Under the pieces are notes generated by a model. The model saw only the letters and a program-made list of their open reading frames with translations. It was not told the DNA's origin and did not search any database. The translations under genes were made by a program, and so were the position numbers. Below, piece by piece: positions 23,115-34,078 of a DNA stretch of 64,000 nucleotides. Source of the DNA: Panicum virgatum (Eukaryota; Streptophyta; Magnoliopsida; Poales; Poaceae). The DNA is taken from NCBI RefSeq assembly GCF_016808335.1, contig NC_053145.1:27353120-27417119 (forward strand), read 5' to 3'. The first letter of the stretch is position 1; the number at the start of each line of letters is the position of its first letter.

Positions 23115-24348
23115 TGTTGGGTATTTTAACGATGCAAATAAATCCGCAAGTGCAAGGATACCATCGTAGCTTTCACCCATGAGGATCATATCTGCAAGTG
23201 CACTAACTCCTAACTTAGTCGGTCCAAGGATACACCAGGATATGTGGTGAGGATGGAGAGGATTCCTTCGGTAGCACTAAAGATGAGTTAAAGGTCGATC
23301 TCTCGGGCAGAATCCTCGCTTTGGGCACCAGCTTACCCTTGAAATGGTCAGGAGGCTCCGCCCAACAGCTCAACGCTATATCCGAACGTGGAGGACTACA
23401 AAGGACCGACAGGGCTGTAACCACCTGCGGCCTACCTCACAGACCATGGGATATAAGGCAAACGAAGGTAACTCTTAGCCCAGACACCACATTTGTGCTA
23501 CTGGTTACTACTACAGTCTAATTACGTCTGTTAACCCATAGCAAACTATAGCACTGCGTATAAATACGGAGTGACGAACCCGCGAGTAAGAGAACTGATC
23601 TCACTCATATGAAAGTATTATGCAAGACTGGAATCATGAATAGTAATTTACTCATACAAGAGGAAGCCGACATCCATAGAGGTACAAGACCGGAGAAGAC
23701 CGCCGACAGGCCTGGCGCTTCCCCGAACTACTCCTCACCCTCCTCCTACCCTAAGCACTAGCCTAGGCACGGCCTCGCCTTTGGAATGGAACACTACATC
23801 TTCTCTTGAGTGGTGTGTGAGGTCCCTTGGTGGTGTGTGTATGAGAGGGTGAGGAAGGCCCCTTTTATAGTCCTAATAGGTCAGTTCCCGCCATTTTCAG
23901 GTATGGAAACATTGGGCACCACCATAGAGTGGATAAGAGGATAAGATCGATTCTCCCACCAAAGCTAAGCCTGAACCGCCTCGTGGGGGTTTGGCCGGCC
24001 CATGGGTTCGGCCAACCCCTTTCTGAGGTGGTTTGGGCCCATCTTTGGTTGGTGCACTCCTTGTGGGCCCCTTTGTCGAGTACATTAGTGCCAGGGCTTG
24101 GTTGATCAGTTTGCTCTACCAAATGGGCCCATCTTGTAAGTGTGACATAGGATGCGATCTTCTGTATATTTGTGTTGCGTCTTGTGTTTGTTTTCTCCTT
24201 GTTTCACTTATGGGTCCCTGCAAACCAACATTTACCAAAACTTGTGGAACTTATTAGAATTTAGCCCTACAACTAATTTTTGATGATTAAAAGGCATGAT
24301 AAGATGCAAGAGTTGACGGTTCTATTTCTGGCTGAAGGACCGTCAACA
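23115..24348 (-). repeat. Element A 5' LTR
   Basis: On the minus strand it starts TGTTGACGGTCC at 24348 and ends CCCAACA at 23115 (1234 bp). It is closely related to the solo LTR F (47971-49189) and more distantly to LTRs B, D and G. The outer flank is ACACC (24349-24353), lying inside the reverse-transcriptase fragment; the other copy of the target site was lost with the left end. Frames on either strand (23865-24122, 24033-24257) are LTR sequence. Confidence 0.85.
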
Positions 24349-24353
24349 ACACC

Positions 24354-25018
24354 GGGTCGTCGAGTCAACGACCTGGTCGATGCGGGGTAGAGGAAAGGGG
24401 TCCTTAGGGCAGTGTTTGTTGAGATCAGTATAGTCAACACACATTCTCCATTGACCATTTTTTTATAAGTACTAGGTTTGCCAGCCAATATGGTTGCGTG
24501 ACTTCTCATATAAAACCAGTGGCAAGGAGCCGGGTTACTTCTACCCTAACTGTCTCCTTTCGATCCTGCGCGAAGCGGCGGAGCTGTTACTTGACAGGTC
24601 GCGCCTTTTTGTTGAGATCTAAGGAGTGCTCAGACTCCTCCCTTGGAAATCCCGGAATGTCAGAGGGTTTCCATGCAAAGATATCCCAGTTGTCCCGGAG
24701 GAAGAAGGTGAGCACGCTTTCCTATGTAGGGTCGAGGATGGCCCCGATCACGGCGGTCTTGTGCGGTTCATCGTCCCTGAGGGCGATGGTCTTGGTCTCG
24801 ACCTCTTGCGCGAGCTGGGACTCGGAAGCCGATTCCTTGGACGGGATCTGCTGCTGATCCGCCAGGAGGTTCTTTGCTGCCTGGGTAACAAGAATCAAGC
24901 TCTTAGATTGTTCCAGGGTGTTGGAGAGCTTGATGTTCTCCGACTCGCATGAGTATGATGTCTTTAGGTCTCCATACACCGAGAGGACCCCCTTGGAAGC
25001 CGGCATCTTCATTAGAAG
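24354..25018 (-). pseudogene. Ty3/gypsy Tat-lineage pol fragment (protease end to RT start)
   Basis: On the minus strand the first frame (25012-24722) reads as the linker after the protease (KMPASKGVLSVYGDLK, DDEPHKTAVIG). After a stop it continues (FLRDNWDIFAWKPSDIPGFP, RFAQDRKETVRVEV) into the RT N-terminus. A one-base slip near 24480 precedes the text for DYTDLNKHCPKDPFPLP and ID. There are several stops (24720, 24603, 24532) and a frameshift. The fragment is cut on one side by LTR A, in the codons after VDST, and on the other by LTR B. It is the bottom layer into which both non-autonomous elements inserted. Confidence 0.85.
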
Positions 25019-26273
25019 TGATGGTATTTCTTAACAATCACAGATAAGATCCGCAAGCGCACGGAACATATCGTTGTAGCACTTCACCCAGAGAGTATTC
25101 AGGGTATCGTATTTTCTCATGGAACAGAGGTGTAACGATCTTCTAGCTAGTGTGCTCTTGAAGAACAAGAGATAGGAGAGCTTTGGGTAGTGTGGTTTAT
25201 CTAAACATAAGGGTCAAGGGAAGGTAAACTTAGGTTTTCACTAGTTTACTTTGGGCACCGGTCTGACCCAGGTACTGTTAGGGACCTTCGGCTTGTAGCT
25301 CTATGCCGTACTCGGACAGAGGGGACTGCACTAACCACAAAGCAGCTTAATAGCGGACCGACGGGGCTGTCACCACCCGCGGTCTACCCCACAATACTGT
25401 GGAGTACGAGGCAAACAAAGGCAATCTAAGACCTAGACACCACGTCTAATCCTTCGATTACTACTCTAGCGGTGTACAGGGTTACCCGTCTTTATCAAGG
25501 GCCCTCTACCAGAGTATCCATTACAAGAATGGACTATGAACCCGTAAACGAATGAATAACTTAAGAATACTTAACCAAGAACTTCCCAGAAGACGAACTC
25601 TGGAAACTTACACAAGTGAATCGTATCCATCGAGGTACAAGACGAAGAGAGGCCGACAAGTCTGGCTCTTCACCGATCCTCCTCCTCGCACACTCCCTAC
25701 TCTAATAATACAAGTAGAGTCCTACCACTACTCTTCTTCTTGAATGTGTATGTGAATGTGGTTGCCTTGAGAGGGTCTTCCCACCTCCTTTTATAGCTTG
25801 GATAGGTCGGTTCCCGGGGGAGATAAGGGTGGGAATGCCGGTAACTGACATTGGAATGGCAGTGGCAACCTTCTTTCCAAAGCAGAGGGGGCCAGGAACC
25901 CGTTCAGGTTCGGCCGACCCCTATGGTCGGCTGGCCCCTAGGTGGGGGCCCCTCAGCACTGCCTTCGCTTGGGAGTCAGGTAGGTGGGTCCACATTGAGA
26001 TTCTGGGTGTTTCCTATTTTTGTACGTTGGTTTGGTATGTCATGTGGGGCCTCTTTGTAAGCATGACGCATGATGGACTCTTTCGTGTGTTTCCGTTGCG
26101 TCTTGTGCATGTTTTCCCCTTATTCCGCGTATGGGTGCCTGCAAACCAAGAATCACCAAAACTTGTGTAATTGATTAGAATTATGTCCTACAACTATGTT
26201 TGGTGATTGAATGTTATGAAAAGATGCAGGAGTTGACGGTCTTATTTCTGACTTAAGGACCATCTACAACACA
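25019..26273 (-). repeat. Element BD 3' LTR (LTR B)
   Basis: On the minus strand it runs from TGTTGTAGATGGTCC at 26273 to AAATACCATCA at 25019. It shares with D the blocks GATCTTCTAGCTAGTGT and GACCGACGGGGCTGTCACC. It follows a purine-rich tract (AAGTTTGGGTG) on the minus strand. Confidence 0.82.
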
Positions 26274-26466
26274 CCCAAACTTAGCCCTTTGCTCGTCCTC
26301 GAGTAAAGATGCGGGGAATAAGGTGGATGCAACTCCTTTGATGTAAGCTGCAGTCTTATTTCTGACTTAAGGACCATCTACAACACACCCAAACTTAGCC
26401 CTTTGCTCGTCCTCGAGTAAAGATGCGGGGAATAAGGTGGATGCAACTCCTTTGATGTAAGCTGCA
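26241..26466. repeat. Tandem duplication (about 112-114 bp, two copies) across the LTR/polypurine junction
   Basis: The block from GTCTTATTTCTGACTTAAGG to GATGTAAGCTGCA occurs twice in a row with essentially no differences. Each copy contains the LTR start, the polypurine tract and the CTCGAGGACGAGCAAAGGG box that precedes it. The near-identity shows the duplication is recent. Confidence 0.85.
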
Positions 26467-29400
26467 TACAAGTTATTCCAAGCTTCTCCTATGACTTGTG
26501 AACTTTTATGTGTCTACCACACTTATCAGGGTAATTGAAACTTGGAATGACTTAAACTTCAGGATCCTTAGTCTCCCTTACTCAGAAACTTGGGTTTTAT
26601 GAATTTTCAAAATCAAACATAGCCTAGCTCCTCAATTTGTTCTCTCAGATCTCTCTTTTTGCTTTTTGGTTTCCTCACCAAGGCAAATTGTTGCCTTCTT
26701 TTTCTCCTACCTCTAGAAAAGCTTTTGTGTGGAGCTCATAGGGAGAAAGTTGAAGGCATACCTGTTCCTCATATGTTGCTGAGTCAAAAACCGGATCCGA
26801 AGGAGAAACAAGTCATAAACCTTGATCAAGATGTGCATGTGTGAATATTTTAATTTTGTATGGATGGTGTATAAACTCCTTCTATGAACCATCTCTCTCC
26901 ATTTTTCTTTCTTTGGACATGGGCTATCTCTTTTCTTTTTTTTCTTTTTCAAATACTTGGACCTTCATGTGTCCAACATCTTTTTTTCATCATTCATTCT
27001 TGAGCATGTATTTTATTTCTTTTTCCATAGCCCATGTTCTCTTTCTTGAAATGATAAATTGGAGAGAGTAGCCATGAATAAAATGGAGTTTTATTTACTG
27101 GGATGAAAATGGATGGATCGGTGAAATGTTCTTGCGCAACTTCCAGTGTAGAAGTTGGCTAAATATATGTAGAGTGTGCATGATCTTGATCATGGAAGTA
27201 TGAAATGTTTCTCACAAAGGGTCGCAACAATTTGACAAAGCTCAATGAGATAACAAGTTGCATATGTGGAAGGTTTTTAGTTTTGAATAACATATGGCCT
27301 TGGATAGGAATTTCATAAACAAATGAGGAGCCATGCTATTGAGTTTTTAATTTTATAAAAGAAATCCCAAGTACTTTGCAAGAAAGAATTAGGTTCCATT
27401 CGTTCAACCATATCTCAAACGTCAATTATTAGATAGCATGGGTTCCCTATCATGTTTTAGTTCACAATAACAAGGTGAATGTCAAGGAATAAAGAGTATG
27501 CAAGTTGATCATGAAGTGCATGGAGTGCATAAAGTGATTGGCAAGTTTTATTGAGTTCATAAGGTTTTAGCATTAAATTCAATTAAACTCAAAGACTTAG
27601 GAAGTATGAGGAGTGTGTTTGCACAAGCCATCATTTGAAGAGGAAGAAGAGGAAACTGAAGGAAACTAGAGTTGGTTTGGTCGAATCAGAGGTTCGGTCA
27701 TCCTTCTCTGGATCCATCTGTCTTGTTCTTCATTGTGCTGGACTGTTGATATTGTCCAACATGTTGGGGGAGAGATCTCAATTGAGTTTGAAAGATATCC
27801 CCCACACTTATTCTTGTACCTGCTTTTTATTCAAAAGAAAAATAATACAAACAAGGGCTCTGCCGGTTTTGAATCACCGGGGAGTCAAATTTTTATTGAG
27901 GCAAGGTGCATGGAATGTTTAAGAACATAAGTTTCTTTTTGTTATTATGTTCATTATATATACATATATATATAATATTTTCTTTTTATTATGACAAACT
28001 TGGCATGATGGGTAACTTTGCAGGGTGAAGAAATGAACGAGGATGCACAAGGTATGTGGAATATTTGCCTGATGGAACTTACCAATCACTTAACAAAGAT
28101 GCAAGAATTAAGTTCTATATTCATAAAGACAAACCTTGCATTTTGTTCTGCTTGGCTCCTTGTGCGTCTATCCCCTTCTTGGACCAAGGAGAGCTGTATG
28201 AGTGTTAGAGTGTTCACGCTGCACCTTAGTTGTTTTCTTTTCATTCCCTGCAAAAGGTTAGTGGACAACAAATATTCGAGAAAGTCTACAAATTTTTCTT
28301 TTCTTCGAAACAAATTCATCATTTTTTTTGAATTGTTGTTCACATCCATGCTTAATTAAAATCAGATTCCAGGGTTCAAATGGCATGGATCCCAAATTGC
28401 TTGCCATTATTTTATTTCATCATTTTTCAAGAGAGATATTTCCTCTTCTTTGTTTATCAAAAGGTGTTTATCTCTTTTTATTGTTGTTCAGCAAATTTAT
28501 ATCTTTAAACAAGGTTGGGATAAAGCTTGCACAAACATGAAGGAGCATTTTTGACAATATACTCACAGTGCGCCTTGGAAATGTGATCTGTGCTTCCCTT
28601 GCATGTTGCACAATTTTTGCTGACGTGCCTCCCGCGCCTTTGTTTATCTCCAGCATGGACTTGAGGACTTACCCACCAATTTTGAAAATTTCCTGAGTGC
28701 ACTTACCACCTGCATGTAGGATGGATGTCTTGATATTGCTGCAGTGGTGGCATGGTCATATTTGATTGTCGATGACTCCTCTATTTTTGATGCGAGCCGA
28801 AGTAAAGGAGGACACATAGACCATGCTTACTCAGGTGACGGCAAGGCTGAGTCACACACACGACTAGTATGCAGGAACCCTGGGCCTTGATGGCATGCTC
28901 CATTGGCATGATGATTGGAGGCACAAAATACGTCTCCTTTCGCGTTTGCGAGCGGGTGCTAAAATGGAGTAGAGGGGTCAAAGCCTCGGGCCAGGAGAGG
29001 GGCATTCTGTGAGCTCATGCTGCTAGAGCGGCGCTATGCAAAGCTAGAAGCAGATGAGGACTGTCACGAGGTTATGCAAGCGCGCGCGAGGGCAAGGTTG
29101 GGTGGAGCGAGGTGGTGGAATGTTTTTCTGTTGAAGTGCAGGGCCAAAGCTTGAAGGCATGCACACATGGCAGCCTTTGATTTGTGTGGGTCTTGCAGAT
29201 TCACTCTTACTCCCTTCCGCGCTCACTCCTTTCTTTTTTTATCTATATTTTTTTCTTTTCTTTCTATATATATATTATTTCTTTTTTTATCTCTCTCTTT
29301 TTTAAGTAAGCCAGAGCTGATCATTCTATAAATTAGGATACTCATTGAGTAGAACTTGTAGTGATTTGCTCACCAACTTCCCCCACACTTGAACTTTTGT

Positions 29401-29695
29401 GTGTCGGGACACAAAGGGTCAAGTGTGTGGTGTTGGTGTTTCCTTCAGAGTGTGTTCTATAACTAGTGAATACCCAGGGTATAGTTGGAACAGTTCCCAT
29501 GTTCCTGGGCGTCGCATGTCCTTTGTTCTTTTTAATCTTAACCTGAAAGGGTTAGCGACCAAAAATACCCGAAGGTCCATATTATATCGAAAACATGCTC
29601 ATGCTTATTATTATTTTTAAGAAGAAATTATATATATTATCTTTTTTTGATAACCCAGGCTATCTACCGGTAGTGCTTTATTTAAGGTCATAAGC
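26467..29695 (-). mobile_element. Element BD 3' non-coding region
   Basis: This 3.2-kb AT-rich stretch lies between the last ORF and the 3' LTR. It has T-rich and TATATA runs (27950-27980, 29230-29300). The part 27391-29695 is homologous to element A, and short boxes are shared (CCACACTTGAACTTTT, GCGACCAAAAATACCCGA). No frame is conserved between the two copies, so the shared feature is more likely RNA structure or a remnant than protein. Confidence 0.6.
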
Positions 29696-30226
29696 TCAAC
29701 CCTGGAGGCTTCTTCCTACAGCTAACAATGGTGATATAGTTCCCACCTTCACCACCATTCGTTGATTGTGTTTGAGCTGCAAGGTTAGTGCCATAATGCT
29801 TCCACAAAACTTGCTATTCTTACGATAAACAAAAGCATCTACAACCACCCTTCTATACATTTTACTAGGAAGGATCAAGAGGTGGTTGTGATCCTGGTGG
29901 GAGCACGTGGCGCTAAGCAAGATGGACTCTGGAGTCTCTTTTTGTGAGCACAAATCTCGACGAAATTCAAAGTTTTCGTGCTTATTTGTTGAATTATCTT
30001 TCTTGGATTGCAGAGTCGATGTATGAGGAAGGTCCATGGCACAAAAGTTCTCCACTTCAAGAGATTCAGTGTGAAACACTCGGCTAGAGGGACAAGGTTT
30101 AAACTCACTCGAGGGTGATGGAGATCGTTCAGTTTCATAAAGATGAGAGATAGATTTAGATGAAACGAACGGGGATACGAACTTTACTTTCTCGAGCAGA
30201 ACATGGTCAACACAACGCTCCGTCAA
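29696..30226 (-). CDS. Accessory ORF of unknown function in element BD (176 aa)
   Basis: It is uninterrupted, Ser/His/Lys-rich, and shows no membrane segment or catalytic motif that I recognise. Similar text (VVVDAFVYRK, IMALTLQLKHNQ) is, as I recall, common in grass proteins labelled 'unclassified retrotransposon protein', but no function is assigned. It lies 140 bp downstream of the Gag/protease-like frame on the same strand. The start is the first Met of the open frame; the real start may be upstream across a stop. The last residues overlap the part homologous to element A at 22020-22140. Confidence 0.45.
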   Translation of the reverse strand: MTERCVDHVLLEKVKFVSPFVSSKSISHLYETERSPSPSSEFKPCPSSRVFHTESLEVENFCAMDLPHTSTLQSKKDNSTNKHENFEFRRDLCSQKETPESILLSATCSHQDHNHLLILPSKMYRRVVVDAFVYRKNSKFCGSIMALTLQLKHNQRMVVKVGTISPLLAVGRSLQG

Positions 30227-30367
30227 AGGAGTTTCGAAGCAAGGGATAGGAGTGAAAAAAGCACTTTCCCTAAATTCATCATTTAGGCTGCTTTGAGATG
30301 ATTTTTGGAGAAGTGTTGGTAATTCAAAGGTTTTTTCTGATCATCTTCTTGAATGAAAAGTGTAGCA

Positions 30368-31054
30368 TCATTTTTTCAAAGAAGACTCAGGAGCTTTGGC
30401 AGGGAAAATGGCTTGCACTTCATAAACTTGTTCTTCTTGGGGCGTAGTTTCGGTCAAGGAATCCTTTGACCGAAGGATCGACGAGCTAAAAGCTCTACCC
30501 CCAAGAGTTACGTCGAGAGTTCCTAACGGGGAGATGTTTTGGAATAGTTTCTCGACGGGATGCCTGATTAAAACATCAAAGTCTTGGACTTCGAAGATAT
30601 GGAAATCTAGGGCAATCTCAGTTTTATCATACCAAACTAGTACGTTGTGCAAGATCCCGATCCCTTCAATGGTGGAACATGGTCCAATCCATAGGGATCT
30701 TGAGGTCGGGAGCAAAGGATTGTCTCTTAGATGGCTAAGCGCAAAGGATGCAAACATGAAGTTCGCTCCAACCGTAGGGCTATAGAGAATTGAGACAGCA
30801 GATCCTTGCATGAAACAGGGAGGGGTGTATGAGGCGGTTTGAATTTGAATTGCTTCGGGTGACATTTCACTTACGTGTACCCATTCGCTATTCATGATAG
30901 TTGTAACCCCTTTGACTGCCTCTTTTAGGGAAGCTTTATCTGAAGGGGTTATTGGGTCTCTAGGAACTGGAGGTCTCTTCTCACGGGGATATATCAAGGT
31001 GTTTCCAAAGTTTTGAAAGACATTCTCCTCGATGTCGAAAGGAAACTCTGGAGG
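30368..31054 (-). pseudogene. Protease-like domain without catalytic Asp, element BD
   Basis: Joined in frame to Gag across a TAA at 31055-31057, this 209-aa open stretch ends at 30368. The central part (SAVSILYSPTVGANFMFASF, TEIALDFHIFEVQDFDVLIR) has the layout of a retroviral aspartic protease: first strand, flap region and the hydrophobic 'DFDVLIRHP' strand. The D-T/S-G triplet is replaced by SPTVGAN. It is therefore either inactive or used as a structural domain. No RT or integrase follows. The reading is from known plant retroelement families and is not proven. Confidence 0.65.
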
Positions 31055-31825
31055 TTAAATTTCTTCTTCCTCCATCGTTTTTGGTTCGGGGGAAGCTTCT
31101 GTGGTTGGTTCTATGTGAGTAGGTGATGGAGATGTAGAAACAACCAACGGAACTTCCACATGGTTTGACGATCCTACTGCTGGAAGGGTTTCTGTGAAGG
31201 ATGTGTTCTCTAGAATTCGATCTAAGAGAGCTTCTCCTTCAGTTGTGGTTTTATGAGTGAACATTGCTCCTGCGGTGATATCAAGCTGTAGGGCAGATTC
31301 CTTGCTAAGCCCTAACCAAAAGTGTTGAAAAAACACGTGGTTAGGGATAGACAAGTCTGGGCTAGCGTGTGTAAGCTGTAAAAACCGGGCCCAGGCTGCA
31401 CCTATGGATTCCTTCTCATCGTGATGAAAGTCGAGGATCTCTTTTCATAGGGAAGCAATGCGAGAAATCGAGAAGCATGCAAGACAGAACCTGTCTCTTA
31501 GTTCTTCCCACTCTCCATTTACCTTCCCTACGTTATGGGTGTACTATTGTTTCCTTTTCTCAGTAAGGGAGAAAGGAAACAACTTTCACCGAACTATTTC
31601 TTGTGCCATGCTTGCGATAGAAAGACATGAGCACAGCTGCTCGAACTCTCATAGGTGGTGGTAGGGGTTTTCATCATCAAAACCCGAGAAGGATTGTTCC
31701 TGAACCATGGCTATGAAGCCAGGGCGGAGTTCAAAGCCTGAAGCTGTGATTGGCTTGGAGAATTTAGGTGGCTCAAAGAACATTCCCTTGGGAGTAGAGA
31801 ATTGGTTGATAGAAAGGGAATCCAT
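31055..31825 (-). pseudogene. Gag of element BD
   Basis: On the minus strand the reading starts at ATG 31825 (MDSLSINQFSTPKGMFFEPP) and shows the Gag N-terminus typical of Tat/Athila relatives (PITASGFELRPGF, FSGFDDENPYHHL, EFEQLCSCLSIASMAQE). It continues to a C-terminal part (VFFQHFWLGLSKESALQLD, TTTEGEALLDRILENT) at 31354-31055. A TGA replaces an Arg codon (CGA) after YHHL near 31650, and the middle is frameshifted. No zinc knuckle is visible. It sits 80 bp downstream of the primer site. Confidence 0.75.
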
Positions 31826-31906
31826 GGAAAAGGATAAAAGAATAGAAAACGGTAAAAGAAAAGATACACGGGCAAACTAGGTTTGAAGATAACTACAACA
31901 ACCGTT

Positions 31907-31923
31907 CCACGGCAACGGCACCA
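31907..31923 (-). other. Primer-binding site of element BD (tRNA-Asp)
   Basis: On the minus strand, TGGTGCCGTTGCCGTGG begins 4 bases after LTR D. It is the tRNA-Asp(GUC) 3' complement with two mismatches. Confidence 0.8.
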
Positions 31924-31927
31924 GAAA

Positions 31928-33130
31928 TGATTGTACGTATTTCTTAACGATCACAGATAAGATCCGCAAGCGCACGGAAGATACCATTGTGGCACTTGAC
32001 CAGGAGAGTATTCAAGGTATCGTATTTTCTCAGGGAACAGAGGTGTAACGATCTTCTAGCTAGTGTACCCTTGAAGAATAAGAGGTAGGAGAGCTTTGGG
32101 TAGTGTTGTTTATCTAAATATAAGGGTCAAGGGAAGGTAAACTTAGGTTTTCACTCGTTTACTTTGGGCACCAGTCTGACCCAGGTATTGTTAGGGACCT
32201 CCGGCTTGTGGCTCTACGCCGTACTCGAACAGGGCGGAGTGCACTAACCACAAAGCAGCTTCGTAGCGGACCGACGGGGCTGTCACCACCTGCGGTCTAC
32301 ACCGCAATACTGTGGCGTACGAGGCAAACAAAGGCAATCTAGGGCTTAGACACCATGTCTAATCCTTCGATTACTACTCTAGCGGTGTACAGGGTTACCT
32401 GTCTTTATCAGGGGCCCTCTACCAGAGTATCTATCACAAGAACGGACAATGAACCCGTAAACAAATGAATAACTTAAGAATACTTAACCAAGGACTTACC
32501 AGAAGACGAACTCCGAATACTTACTCAAGCGAATTGTATCCGTCAAGGTACAAGTCCGGCTCTTCTCCGATCCTCCTCCTCGCACACTCCCTACTCTAAT
32601 GATACAAGTGGAGTCCTACTACTACTCTTCTTCTTGAATGTGTATGTGAATGTGGATGCCTTGGGAGGGTCTTCCCACCTCCTTTTATAGCTTGGATAGG
32701 TCGGTTCCCGGGGGAGATAAGGGCAGGAATGCTGGTAACCGACGTTGGAATGGTGGTGGTAACCTTCCTTCCAAAGCTGTGGGGGCTGGGAAACTGTCCA
32801 GGTTCGGCCGATCCCTAGGGTCGGTCGGCCCCTAGGTGGGCCCCTCAGCACCGCCTTCGCGTGGGAGTCTAGAAGGTGGGTCCACATCGAGATTCTGGGT
32901 GTTTCCTATTTTTGTACGTTAGTTTGGTATGTCATGTGGGCCCTCTTTGTAAGCGTGACGCAGGATGGACTCTTTCGCGTGTTTTCGTTGCATCTTGTGC
33001 TTGTTTTCCCCTTATTCCACGTATGGGTGCCTGCAAACCAAGAATCACCAAAACTCGTGGAATTGATTACATTTAAGTCCAACAACTACGTTTGGCGATT
33101 GAATGTTATGAAAAGATGCAAGAGTTGACA
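31928..33130 (-). repeat. Element BD 5' LTR (LTR D), outer end eroded
   Basis: It matches LTR B from 31928 (inner end) to about 33130 (AAGAGTTGAC). The last 35 or so bases of the LTR, with its TGTTG start, are missing. Frames 32591-32887, 32876-33076 and others are LTR sequence also present in B. Confidence 0.8.
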
Positions 33131-33523
33131 TTCTTTTTTCATTGCATTAGACATTATGATAGTTTTTATATCATGAACTGCATGAGTATTGGCCCTGGTT
33201 TGCTATCCAAACCTTTTGTTTTTTTAGATTATAATCACTCAGCTAGATCAATTGACTTGGTTGAAAAGTAGCAAGCTGTTAGTTGTTAGAAACCCACTCA
33301 AATGTTAAGTGCAGTTTGCTCAGCTCTTAAATCTCAGTTTTTGGTAGCTGACTATTCTTGCTGTTTCCTATTTGAGTTGTTACCCTTGTGGTGCATAGCT
33401 AGAACCAAACTATGAATTGAGCAACTAAAACTTCCCCCAAAACTTATTTATAGTCGAGACCATAATTTACAATATCATAACAGTGTCCGCTCATGCCTAA
33501 CTTTTACAGATCAAGGAAGTAAC
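33131..33523. other. Unassigned AT-rich segment
   Basis: These 393 bp lie between the eroded end of LTR D and LTR I. I find no ORF, LTR end or resemblance to anything else in the window. It is the only stretch that may be older, non-repetitive host sequence. Confidence 0.4.
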
Positions 33524-34078
33524 TGTTGGGATCTTTGTACCCGAAGGTTGCTCGGATACTAGACAGACAAAGACTGGGAACTAACAAAATACTCAAAGAC
33601 CTTTGGATTACTTAGAGAGAGCTCTTCCAAAGATCAAAAAGTTGTTGCAGTGTAGAAAACTAGGGGTATTTATACCCCCAATTCTCGCGGTGCATTTATA
33701 TTTTTGCCCATAAATTTTCTCCTTATATCAGCACTTTTAGAGCCCTAGACTAGTCTTTTTTTGCTCTGCAGTCGAAGAGTCGTTTACGTCACGCGAGCTT
33801 CTCCGAGTCATAATTGGCACTCTTCTGCCAGTCATCCGGAGGTTCCTGAAGGCTTCGAGAATGCACCGCCTTTTGGGCCACGCCTTGGCGACCCGGGACC
33901 GAAGGTCATTTGTGACCCCAACCCTCTCTTGTAGATATTGTGGCACCTTCGATTGAACCCTTGTGGAGAGGAGCACCCTCGGAAGGGACCTTTTGACCTG
34001 CGAACCAATAGAAAGAGTAGCTGCCATTGCACCTGTATTCTCCAAGTACGTATCCTCCGGAGGTAGCGATCCCCAATA
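33524..34078 (-). repeat. Element I: 3' LTR of a Tat-lineage element
   Basis: On the minus strand it starts TATTGGGGATCG at 34078, right after the polypurine box GCGAGGGGCTAC (34079-34090), and ends GATCCCAACA at 33524 (555 bp). Length, polypurine box and the TATA position all match LTRs of element E (551 and 572 bp), though the sequence is divergent. The outer flank is GTAAC (33519-33523). The frame at 33737-34171 is LTR sequence. Confidence 0.8.
33665..33674 (-). promoter_or_regulatory. TATA box of element I LTR
   Basis: The minus strand reads GTATAAATAC inside GGGGGTATAAATACCCC, about 140 bp from the LTR end. This is the same setting as in element E. Confidence 0.6.

Larger units (their letters stand above)
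25019..33130 (-). mobile_element. Element BD: non-autonomous Ty3/gypsy element with Gag but no RT
   Basis: The 3' LTR (B) is at 25019-26273, the 5' LTR (D) at 31928-33130, with 5.65 kb between. B and D are much more like each other than like A. The internal region encodes a degenerate Gag, a protease-like domain lacking the catalytic Asp, and one more ORF, followed by about 3.4 kb without coding sequence. The outer end of D is eroded, so no target-site duplication can be tested; the left flank is AGAAG (25014-25018). Confidence 0.8.
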
